Below, one piece after another: positions 14,101 to 26,100 of a stretch of 64,000 nucleotides of DNA. Below the pieces are notes generated by a model. It was not told the origin of the DNA. It ran no database searches and saw nothing but the letters and a program-made list of their open reading frames with translations. The position numbers and the translations under genes are program-made. The stretch's first letter is position 1. Each line of letters begins with the position of its first letter. Source of the DNA: Struthio camelus (Eukaryota; Chordata; Aves; Struthioniformes; Struthionidae); contig NC_090943.1 in NCBI RefSeq assembly GCF_040807025.1, forward strand, positions 120,107,900-120,171,899, read 5' to 3'.

Positions 14101-17100
14101 GAAAGAGTAGAATCCAGCTCGCCTGAGCTGCAGTTCTGTACTGGAGACTGACTGTAAGAGAGACAGTAACACTGCAGTTCATTAAAAGTACTCACTTATC
14201 GGTAATCAAGGATGGAATAATAGATGAATGGAGTAGTATAACATTTGGTGCAGGTGTTGCAAAATTCTTTTCCCTAAAAAAAGATAGTGAGCTTTTTTAC
14301 ATCCTGTTAACTAAGACAAGCTAGTTCTGAAAGTCTTTCTCATGTTATTGGTTAGCCATAATTATGTATTTTGCCGTTTGCCATTTTGTCATGTATGTTT
14401 GCCATTTAAGGTACCTAGGGCTTCGTAAAAAGCTGATTTATATTATATTGCTATTTAATACTTTAAATGGAGCTTTAATGGGTACGCTTCAAATAGATTC
14501 TTCTTTAGTTGGTGAAAACAAAAATTAGATTGTCATCTGACTTGTAACGTCTTTAAAAAAATTCTCATCTCTTCTTGGGAATGAAATGAGCCATGTCCTA
14601 GGTACTGTATTTATTTCCCCTGTTTTCTTTCTGCTTTTAGTTACCAACTGTACCACAATTCTAGACATACCAAGAAGATAGTGTCTTGTTTAGTGACTTC
14701 AGATTATGCTTCATGTTTTGAGATTTTTCAAGTTCTGTTTACTGCCTGTGAATTAGTTGTTTCTTTTACGATGGTGTTATCTACGATAGTGTTGTAGTTT
14801 GGAGTGTGCTTTTTGAAGTAAATCACTTGACTGTATTCAGTTGTTGTACTTTGAGTCCACATCAAGGAGTGATCTTGAATTACACAAATGGACTTTCTAT
14901 TGGATGGAACTAAACCTAAAGGTGTACTCCAAGAGCACACGTAATTAGCTCCACTAGCTAATGAGTGTTCAGTCCATGGGACCAGACCAGAGCCCATTCA
15001 AAGTACCCTTTTCAGCTCTTTTCCAGCCCTCTCTCAAAAAGTGTATAGTGTAAGCCCTGGATCCTCAGTGCTGTTTTTCCTTTAAGTCAGCTCCTCACAT
15101 TTAAAAACATGTAAGCAATGAGAAATTTCAAAAAAAAATCTAAAAAAATTTATGTACTTTGTATGTTAGACCAAATTTATGACTTCTTTTTTTTTTTGGC
15201 AATCCAGCTCAAACTATGTTCTAACAGATGAACAGTCTCTTTGGATTGAAGATACTACAAAAGCGGTTTACCAGGTTGGTACAATAGATACTTCTATAAA
15301 AAAATACATCAAAAAATGATTATCATATGTAATATTATGCCACCTGTCTTTGAAGCGGGATTCACCTTTTCTTTTTCCCCCCTTAGTATTCTGCTACAAA
15401 TATTATACAAAAAATTAACATTTTTTTTCCTTCCCAATTATAGCTTCTTTCAGAAAATCCCCCAGATGGGGAAAGATTCTCGAAAATGGTAGAGGTAAGT
15501 ACTCTGGGGCATGTCTGAACAAAGTGTATGCAGAGAGTAAAAAGAGTATCAGTTTAAACTAGCTTTTGGAACACAGGTGTAACCTCTAAGAGAATTTTAT
15601 CCTGTCTTAGTAAAAATAAAAAACAAAAAAACAAAAAACGAAAAATCATAACATCTTTTTATTTTGTAGTCATGTTTTTCCCATGTTTTCATTAATGTAC
15701 TTTTTCTCCTCTTGGGCCAAAATGAAAATGTGCATGTATGCGTACGTATATAGAGAGGAGAGACTGGTTATTAAAAAAAAAAAAAAAAGTGGCAGCCTCT
15801 TTGCAGAAAGGAATGGTGGTTGCAAAGTCATGGAAGGGAATAAGATGGAAGTGGAATATTAAAAAAAAATTGTCTTACTCTTGCTTTCCTTTTTCCTTTT
15901 ACTTTGACTGCATCTATTTTCTTGCTCAGAGAAGGAGGAATAAAGCCTTCCCATAGTTATTAATGAGAGAGATACTGTTTATGAATAAACCAAACTAGCT
16001 GCTTAAGATTGTACCTGTGATAGACGTTCAACTGATGATTTACAAAATGGAGTCTGAAATACACAAACTAAAACAAAGTTTTCCCCTTAATTATGATAGC
16101 TTAATTAAAACTCTGGGGCCAACTTTGAAAGTGGTTATGACCCTAATAATTTGAAATATTTTATGTTTCTCCAGCATATATTAAATACTGAAGAAAACTG
16201 GAACTCTTGGAAAAATGAGGGCTGCCCAAGCTTTGTGAAAGAAAGGTACCTTTACTATGAAGTAGAAGCTTGATGGTTATTTGAAATGATGGTTTGACTT
16301 CTGAATATGTGCCCATGATGTATATGTACTTAATGATTCACACAACTGTGAGATTTGTATAGGTGGCTGTCCCTTCTCTGTGTGCAGAGAGCTCCAAGTT
16401 TTCTACCAAAAATCTTAAGGCATCTTTGTGCCAGTAAAGAGTTGGTCATGTATGTGCAGGTCTTGGGGGAGCATTCCTCACTGTCTCATGGCAGCACTTG
16501 TTCTCTTAAGATCAAGGATTCAGTGACTGGGGAGAATGGAGCATGTTGTCTCCCTTCTTGTCTAAGGACATACCCTAGGATGAAGAAGTTAGGGGCTCAC
16601 TTTCCCGTATACCAGTTTGGATTGCCTCTAAAGGAGTTTTTGGGATTATGGCTCTGACAGGGCAGCATACTCAGCAAGTCGTCTCTCACGTGCCTTTTTT
16701 TATTAGATTTGTTACTTGGTGGTGGTCACTTAGCTGAAAGGGAAAAGTGGTTAGGTGGATATAGCCATCAAAAAGTTTCCTCTGTGATTAGGTACTACCT
16801 GGTGGCGAGACTTGAACTTTGACTCAGTATGTTTACTTAACTGTCATGATATGCTGACCAAACATTCCTCTTCCAACCTTGCTCATTGTGCACACAGACT
16901 ATAGCCTCTGTGGTAAGGATATAATCTCTTTGGGAGTTTCTTTCATGGAGAGATGAGGTGGAACCACCTCTTCTTGATTTCAGCCTTCTGCAGGAAAGGG
17001 AGGGGGTGGTGAGAAGAGAGGAATTACTACTGGTGCTAAAAAGTGTAAAACTATGAAATATGACTTTTATAAATATTCTGTGGTCTGGGATCTCCATTCT

Positions 17101-20100
17101 CTGATCCCGTAAAATCAGAGGCACTTGGGGAAAGAAAACTTGCAATCATAGTATCAGCAGCAGGGGTAGATCCCACTTAGTATGCGCTGCTGGAATAAAT
17201 GTGATTTGCTTTTTTTTAATGGGACTCCGATAGACCTTTAAATCTGTGAATGTTTCTTTACCTTCTCTCGTGTTCTTTCTCTCTCTCTCTCCCTCTCTCA
17301 GTCTTTCTCTCTCTTTGTTCTCCCACCTCACCAACCTAGAGTCCCAGTCGTTCTAAATACTTTCGTTTTGATTTAACTAGAAGCCATCGGAAGTGAATTA
17401 GCCTAATTTTATTCTCTAAATGTTACTGATTTGATACTAAAATGCATTTTTTTCCCCCTTCAGACCTCCAGATTCTAAGCCAATGAGGCCTATGAGAAAG
17501 AGGCCAGCTCCAGAGGACTTCTTAGGAAAAGGACCAAACAAAAAAATCCTTATGGGGAAGTACGTTGACTTTTTTCACTACAGGGTTTTTGTTTTGTTTT
17601 GGTTTTTTTGTCACTGACTGCTTTTTCTAGTCCGTAATTTTCAAACTTTGTCACTTTGGAACTGCTAAGAAAGAGTATCCAAGGAATGTGTCATTTGATT
17701 TAAGACTTGCGGTAGACTTCCTTTCCTCAGTCATCTCTTACAGATACTTTATAAATATTCCTTAAGTTACAGACTGAAAATCGGTGGTTTTGTCCTTGCT
17801 GGATCAGTTTTTGTCCTTTTGTCTTCTTTATGTTTGCTTAAAAAGTATCTGTGCCATGGTTTTTAAAGTAACACGCATTGGTATTTTATCCTGGGGCAAA
17901 GAATTCTTCTTGCTGTGTCCTTTCTAACAAAAGTGCCTTATTTTGCGTGTTACTAAGTGCTACATTCTTCCATTTCCTCTGGAAGGCAGGAGAAATTATA
18001 GTCTTTTCGTTGTAACTTTTCACCCAACCCAGATGTGGAAGTGTTGGCCTCGTCTTGACCTTCAGGACCTTGTACTGTGTGTTTAGTAAAATGTCCTTTC
18101 TGAAAAAGAAAATGATAAATTATTTCAGGTGTCAAAACAGAACGACCTGGTCTTTTCTAGTTTGGAAAGAGAGAGTTTCTTACTGTTTCTGATCAGAGAT
18201 CAGCAAGGGAGTGCAATGGAAATTTAAAGCATAGTTTTCCTACTCTGCAACATCGGGTAGGATTTCTGTCACTCCTGGCAATACCTAATATATTTGTATC
18301 ACAGACATTGTATGGTATGATTTATTATAAAGGCTCTGGGGTGAGCATTTCTGTAGCATGTCTCTTATGTCTTTACGGAAAGATGAACATGGAGTGTAAT
18401 ACGGATTTATGCTTCTCTTTGCAGTGAGGAGCTCACACGTCTTTGGAATTTATGTCCTGACAACATGGAAGCTTGTAAATCTGAGAGTAGGTAGGTAAGA
18501 AAAGATACATCATTGCCTAAAGCTAGCTTCCAGCCTTTTGGTTATACAAAATAAATTACCCTTATTACAAAATTCTATAAGGGAAGCAGGTGAGGTGATC
18601 ATGTATAGTAAGCCATTGCACTGTGTATCTTGAGAGAAGCTAATTATATGGATCTTTGTCTTGAAATCTCGATATGGTTTTCTGTACTAGCGTTTATGGT
18701 GTCAGTAATTTTCTTTGGTTAGTAAAGTAAAATCTGAGCTAAAAGCCAGATGAAAACTTCTATTTTATGGAGGGTGATTGTATAATTGAGCAGCTTACAT
18801 AATAAAGGATGATTGCCAAGTCTGGCTCCAATGAGGTTAGCAGGCTATTAGGCGATGATTTACACTCAGATATGTGCTTCTAATAGTACTAGATAAGAGG
18901 AAACTGGCTAACGCGCATTGTTTCAGAGCATCCTGGATCTACTAGTGATGTAGATACAGAAAAGTAAAATTTTTGGTTATCCGTTCTGCACAATTGCAGG
19001 AAATACTGATAATGTACTTTGCTTTATAGTTGTCTATTGTTAAAGATAGTACGTAATTCCCTTTTGTGCTGGCTTGACATCTAGTATGGAAATTTGGATA
19101 AGGAATGGGACAGTTTCCAGAGAGAACTTCCCCAGTAGTGGCTGAAAGGACTGGACGCCCAGGAAGAGGTTCTAGGTGTGCAGTTTCCCTGAATAGAGCA
19201 ATTGCTTTTCCAGAGGTTAAGAAAGAGCACTGCATTCCTTACTCGTGAAGCTGGGATGTGCAGGCAGGTCTCCAACAGGACTTTCCTAGACAAAGTGCTA
19301 AAGGGGGAGTTGTGCTGGAAACCAAAACTTCTGACTATATGTGAATCTGTATGATTATGTTGTGCTCCAACTTCTTAAAACAAATGAAACAGAGATGAAC
19401 CAAGGAAGTGCCTGCCGTGGTTAACGGTAAAGAAAAGATCCCAGGAGATGTGGCTTCGGTTCCAAGCTTTATTATAGACCTTGTGATTGAATATGGACAA
19501 GTGGCTGTAACTTTTTACTTTGATTTCTTATCCCTTCATTCAAATGGGGATAAAACTTTCTTTCCTGTCTTCTTTATAGATAACTGCTTGGGATAAAATG
19601 TAGTTTGTATTGAGTTTTTACATACTGCCAAATACAGTAGGATTCATATGGGCTGAGTTTTCGTGATGCAGCCTTCAGTACCAGTAATAAGTGATATTGG
19701 TGCACTTAAACATGCATGAGACACTGCTTTTCTGGACGAAACGTATTTTTCAAAACAAAACTGAAGTGAGTTTATAGACTGGGGCTCTTTTTTCCTGACT
19801 GATCATTAGGTTCCCTTGTAGAAGGGGATGTGTCTCTGTCAAATATTAGATAGGAGAACACAGATCAGATCACTGTTAGCTTGCTTTGTACTGCTGCACC
19901 TATGACATAATCTTGGCCCACAGTACCCTACAGGTCTAAGGAACATAGTGTAGTCTTCAAAGCAGCAAGCTTTCCTGATCATTGTGAATATTATTTCTTT
20001 TTTTCTTTCTTTCTTTCTTTTTTTTTTTTTATAGGTTATGGTTCCTTATGTACTTGTTTTAATATCTTATGGAAGCAACTGCTGGCTCTTTTAAGAACAG

Positions 20101-23100
20101 TAATACCAGTTGCTCTTTGAATATGTCCCCTGTGAAACCCAAATATTTTCTTCTAAATCACAGAATAGCTGATGTTGGAAGGGACCTCTGGAGATCATCT
20201 AGTCCAGCCCCCCACTGCTTAAAGCAAGGTTAACTAGAGCAGGTTACTCAGGACTGTCTACAGTTGGGTTTTGAATATCTCCAAGGACGGAGGCTTCACA
20301 ACCTCTCTGGACAATCTGTTCCAATGCTCAGTCACCCTCACAGTAAAGAAGTTTTTCTTTATGCTCAAGTGGAATTTTATGTATTTCAATTTATAGCTGT
20401 TGCTTTCTGTCCTTCCAAAGGGCACTGCTGAGAAGTCTGGCTTAGTCTTTTTTTTACTCCCCCTCCCACCCCCATCAGGTAATTATATGCATAGATAGAT
20501 CCTCTCTGAGCCTTCTCTTCTCCAGGCTAAACGGTCCCAGCTGTCGCAGACTCTCTCCACTATGTCCGTGTCCTTCTTGTAGTGAGGAGCCCCACACTGG
20601 ACACTGCACTCCAGATGTGATCTCACCAGTGCTGAGTAGAGGGGAAGAATTGCTTCCCTCAGCCTGCTGGCAGCACTCTGTCTCATGCAGCCCAGGAGGC
20701 TGTTAGCTTTCTTTGTCACAAGGGCGCACTGGTGGCTTGTGTTCACCTTGTTGTCTGTCCACCAGGACCCCAAGTCCTTTTCTGCCCCACTGCTCTCCAG
20801 TCAGTCGGCTCTCGGCCTGTACTGGTGCACGGGGTTATTCCCCCTCAGGTGCAGGACTTTGCATTTCCCTTCACAAGGTTCCTGTCAGCCTATTTCTCCA
20901 GCCTGTCAAGGTCCCTCTGAATGGCAGCACAACCAGCTGGTGTATCAGCCACTCCTGATTTTATATTTTCTGCAAACCTGCTGAGGGTGCGCTCTGTCCC
21001 GTCTTACAGGTCATTAAAGAAGGTGTTAAACACTATTGGTTCCAGTTATCAGCCCCTGGGAGTCACCACTAGTGACTGGCTTCCAGCTTGACTTCATGCC
21101 ACTGATCACAGTGCTGAACTGGCAGTTCAGCTAGTTTTCAGCACTCCTCAGATCATCAGTACACCTCAATACACCTTAAATCTGACATGTGTAGACTTAA
21201 ACCTATACTGAATTGACTTTAACTGAAGTTCATTGAGCAAACGGTACAGATACTGCAATGGGCAGGGAAATGAACATGTTTGAACCAATCTGGGAGCCAC
21301 TGTGATGCGAACATTGCTTAGTACAACATTAAGCTGCCTAGTCTTTTTTCCCCTTTAAAATTAGTGACCATAAGTAAACGGAATGGAGAATAATAGTCTT
21401 GCTTTTTCTGATTGTAGATGAAACTGAAACGTGTGTGTATGAGGGAGGAGGCCATGTTTTACTTACTCTGTCCTATTAAATTGTACAAAACTAATAGCCG
21501 TTTTGATTCCCAAGTGTTTGTGAGCTGTGCATGTAGAAGTATTTTTCCACTGCAGCCAGCCAGTTGTAACAGACATTTTTATGAAACTCTGATTTCCTTA
21601 TTGCCAAAATTCTTGTCTTGCATCCCCTAGTCCTTTTCACTGAACGGCCTTTACAGATGTTAATGTCACTTTTCAATTTAGTGAAGGAGTTGAGCACATT
21701 TAATAGCCAGTACTAGCAAATACTCATAGACTTCGATGCCTGTGTAGTCAATAATCTCATAGCAGCATGTAGCCAACGGATGCTTCACTTAATTGCAAAT
21801 GTTAAATTTGAATAGTTTTTTTATTTTTCTCGCCTCCATGGGTAAGTTTGAGAAGTATATGAAGTAACTGAAAAAACCAGCTCTGTTAGAATAGAGAATG
21901 TGACGACTGTTGAACTCTTTTATTTTATAGGGAGTATATGCCAACACTGGAGGAATTTTTTGAAGAAGCTATTGAACAGGCAGATCCTGAAAACATGGTT
22001 GAAAATAAGTGCAAGTATGTAGATGTTTGTTTTGTTTCTCTTTATTTTAATCTCTCTGATACTTGGATTGTTAAAGGAAACAGTCTGTCCTCTGTACTAG
22101 TAATATCTGTGCAGGACTCCAGTAATGTACAAAAAGCTTTATAAGCTTGAACCGAGTGCTATTGGTGAGGAAATGACTCAGATCTTTTTCTGTCCTTTTA
22201 TAGATGAAAGATGGTTACCAACCAAACTTGTATTTTATTACAGGGCTGTGAACAATTCTAACTATGGCTGGAGAGCATTAAGATTACTAGCACGCAGAAG
22301 TCCCCACTTCTTCCAGCCAACAAACCAACAATTCAAGAGTTTACCAGAATATCTGGAAAACATGGTAATCAAATTAGCCAAGGAGCTGCCTGTAAGTAGT
22401 ACTGTCCTATAATTTCTGAATACATTTGACTTCTTGCTTATCTTTTTCTGCAGACCGTTTGACATGGGGGGAGAGAGGGACAAAAAGAAAAAAAAAAAGG
22501 CTTGTACACCAAAGTAAAAATTGCAAGTAAAATTGGTCTAATCCATGAAGATCCTAGTAACGCTGAACTTTGAAACAGTTAACAACATTGACTAACAGAT
22601 TAACTGTTGAGCTCTGCCTTGTTTTCAGTGAGCAAACGGCTATGGTGATCTGATGTTCTCTCTGCACCCATATCAGAGTTGGTAGATGGGAATATATTTG
22701 TACCCTAGATACTTGAGTTCAGTGTTGCAGTGCAGACCACCTTCACTGAAGGCGTGAGTTGGCATTCCGGATCACGAGTAGGGGCAGCTGCGGCTAAGGC
22801 TATCCTGCTGACTTGCTACTGGGATGGCAACCTCTAGTAAAGGGGCAGGGTATGCAGCTGAAAATACTATGCTAAGTTGATGCAGCAAGGTTTACCAGAG
22901 CTCTTCTGTCAGCCCCTTGACTTTTTAAATGTATAAAGAAAAATAGAACCTGTAGACTTTTAAGTCCAAGGCACTTACCTCTTTGAATGTTTAGCAATAG
23001 AAATTTGGGAGGTGTAGTCATTCAGATCTCTTTATACAGAATTATAAGAGAGACTACCAGTTGAGGGGCGGTGCATTTCCCAAACCTTTGACTTAGCATG

Positions 23101-26100
23101 CAGCCCAGCAATTTGTTATGGTTATGAAGCCATACTTCTATATTGGAGAGCTTCCGTGTCTGTAAAGTCCGTGTCTGAGGTGTGAAGCTTGGATTGTAAC
23201 ATACAGCTTTTTTATTTGTTCAGCAGTCAAGGTTAACTGGATGCTAAAAGCAGTTTTAGAAAAAAACTTTTTGGGGGTGGGGGGAATTTAATGTATGTTT
23301 AATATGTTCAGTACCACTTTATGCAGTATTCCTGATGATACTGCTGTCACTTATCAGGTGCTGTGGCAAAAAACAAATACATAGATAAGTCCTGTGATTG
23401 ATTGAAACATAGGAAGAAGAAGCCTTTTGTTCATCTCATCTGATCAATAGCTGAATCAATGTTGTTTGCCTATTTGTTTGTCACGTTTAACTACTGTACA
23501 GAGAAGTCTGAGCGTACAGACGATACTGAGTGAGGAAAAAAATTACTGAAGAAGGATTAGAAAATGTTCCCCAGTGGCGTAGACGTCTATAAAGTTGTTT
23601 GGTTTTATTTTTTTAAAAAAAGAAAGTAATAAAGTATGTATGCTTAGTTTTAGTTATTGTGACAAGAATAGGAGATAATCCTGTGTAGTGAGTGGATATT
23701 TTCATTAGACTTTTTTATTAATACTGTGTTTTATTAGAACATGTGTTACTGGTGTTTTGGTTACAGAAGACTGGAGGATTTTAAATTCTTAAGTGGGGTC
23801 ATTATCAGATTTTCCATTCTAACACACATGCCAGGGACCATCATACAGCTGTAAAATTTCTCTTTAAGCACAAAATTCATCCAATGATGTTTAGTTCTCT
23901 CATTGTAGCCTCCTTCTGAAGAAATAAAAACAGGCGAAGATGAAGATGAGGAAGATAATGATGCTTTATTAAAGGAAAACAATGAAAGTAAGGTTTGCAT
24001 GATTCTTGGTCTTTTCACAGTTTCTCTCTTGATGCATATTGTAGAAGCTGTGTTTTATCATACTTCCTACTTGGGGTCACCTGTCCTGGTTACCCTGATG
24101 CTTCTGACCTGTACCCACGTTCATACCGAAAGTGCGGCCTCCTCAGATCACACACAACTAGTAACCCCATCGTTTCAAGAGTTATACTACTGAAAGTGTC
24201 CAACTTTTTCACGTTGGATCAGCAATTTCATTAGGAACCTCTACCACCATTCCTGCTGGGTGGTGTATATTAACAATGTTGCTAGGTGTTTATAGTTGAA
24301 ATGTCAGCATTACTGTGTATAAACTTACCTGAGTGCTCCTCAGCCCCTCTCACCTGTTATTTCTGCTCTTTCATAGCTGTGGGTAAGTGTCTCCTTCTGC
24401 TGGGGTAGGTAGTTAGATGGCTTCCGGAAATGAATATATTCCATCCCTGAGGTCTTTGCTTCCTCTTTAATGTAAAAGTCTTAAAGGCAAAGCCTTCTCT
24501 ATGAGAAGAGCAGCTTTCCTGATAATTGTCATCTCTTGTTCCTCTGCGTGAAACAGTCCTTTCACTTTTGCCTCTTGCCTATAACCTCAGTAGTCTTGCT
24601 CTTAACTCTCCTTCCCTGTCTCCTCTGTCTGTGAATCTGCCTTCTTCCATCCTCATTCATGCCTCCATCTCATCGTACCTTTTCCCTTATGTGGTGTATC
24701 TCTGTATGCTACCCTTGGAATCCAGCATGGGCAACTGGGATATGTAGGGTGTGGAACTCACACGGCTGGTTACCAGTTCACTTCATGATTTTGTTCAAAG
24801 ATTTTTCTGTTATTGGAAAGCCTTCTATGGGTCTGTGTGAATATCTCTTTTATTGCCCTTTTCCATCTGGCACCTGACCTCTTTTTTCCACAGTCTCATT
24901 GGCAGTAGTGCAAGAGTTCTTCAGCTTAACACTACCTGAAACAGCCTTCCCAGGTTCACTGTGTTGAGTTCACATCTTTCTTTAAATCTTATCTTAAAGC
25001 AAAGATGGGATAGCTGCAGTCTGCTATACACTGTGTTGCTTAGAAATAATGGGAGTGATTTGAGTGCTTTTGTTGTGTTGCTCATGGTCTTCCATTCTTT
25101 CCCCTTGATGTAATGGCTTTAGTTCAGATAAATGGGTGTAACTGTTAAGCACTGGAAGAAACTAAAACTTTAAGTCCATGCCAGCTGGCTCTTCAGGTGG
25201 GGCAAGGATGAGATATATTCTAAAAATTAAAGAGTATGGTCAACTTTCATGCATAGGTAATTCATCCTTTAGGGTTTTTTTTGTCTTTGTGAATAGTGTG
25301 AAATGAACATAGGTAATAAGCCACAGATTATAGACCATGATGAGCTATAAATTTGTAAACCCACTTGTGTAATCACTGCAGCAGTTGGCTTTTCAGTAAA
25401 GCGTAGTATTCAGTGTTTATCTTGATGCCAGAATGAGAGCAAAAGTACTGACTACATATTAAATTTAATATTGCCTTCATGCTCCTGTTGTTGGTAGGAA
25501 CATACTTGTTTCCTGTTTCAGCCTTTAGCAACGCAGTAAAAGGGAAGCAAACTATTTTTCACAAATTGAGGCAAGTTAACTTGGGGTAACTGCATCGAGT
25601 GACTGAAATAAGTCTAGGAGACAATGAAATGTTTGTTAAAGAAAGACCACTCTGCATTTTATTTGACCTATGTAGACTACTTGTAAAAATTCTCTTTTCA
25701 TTTGGAGGAGACCGTTCTGATGTACTTGAGTCTTCAGCAGTTGTCTCACAATCAAACAAGTGATATGCAAGAAACAAATTTTTCATTTCTTTGGGCAATA
25801 ATGGATGTTTTTCTTGAAACACAGCTAATTAATACTTCTGTAAAAATCCATCTGTTGTCAAAGCCGTAGAGCAGGATTTAAAGACTAGCTGAAAGGTGTA
25901 AGTCAGTCCGTTGTTAGTGAATAAATAACAGGTTTAAAACAGGGCAGATGTTGCTCTATCAATCAATCAACTTCAGATACTTTTTGAGTCTCACTGTGAT
26001 TCTTTTTTTTTTTTTCCCCCCCAGGTCCAGAGGTACAACGGGACAAAGCCATGACTGGTGAACAAATTGAGTCATTTGCTAACAAGCTTGGAGAACAATG

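Larger units (their letters stand above)
2171..26024 (+). other. THOC1 introns, remaining content
   Basis: Introns longer than 300 bases are 2337-3016, 3084-4997, 5117-6381, 6431-6946, 7408-7942, 8017-10320, 10430-11695, 11828-13169, 13271-15207, 15495-16174, 16246-17463, 17560-18424, 18491-21930, 22392-23908 and 23988-26024. Apart from the repeats listed separately they are AT-rich and hold only short open frames without recognisable products. I saw no tRNA, clear box C/D or H/ACA snoRNA, or microRNA hairpin, but a by-eye search would miss many of these. Confidence 0.6.

Noticed and set aside
20685-20984. Plus-strand 99-codon frames in three registers
   Set aside because: They are the reverse strand of the antisense CR1 element, not genes.
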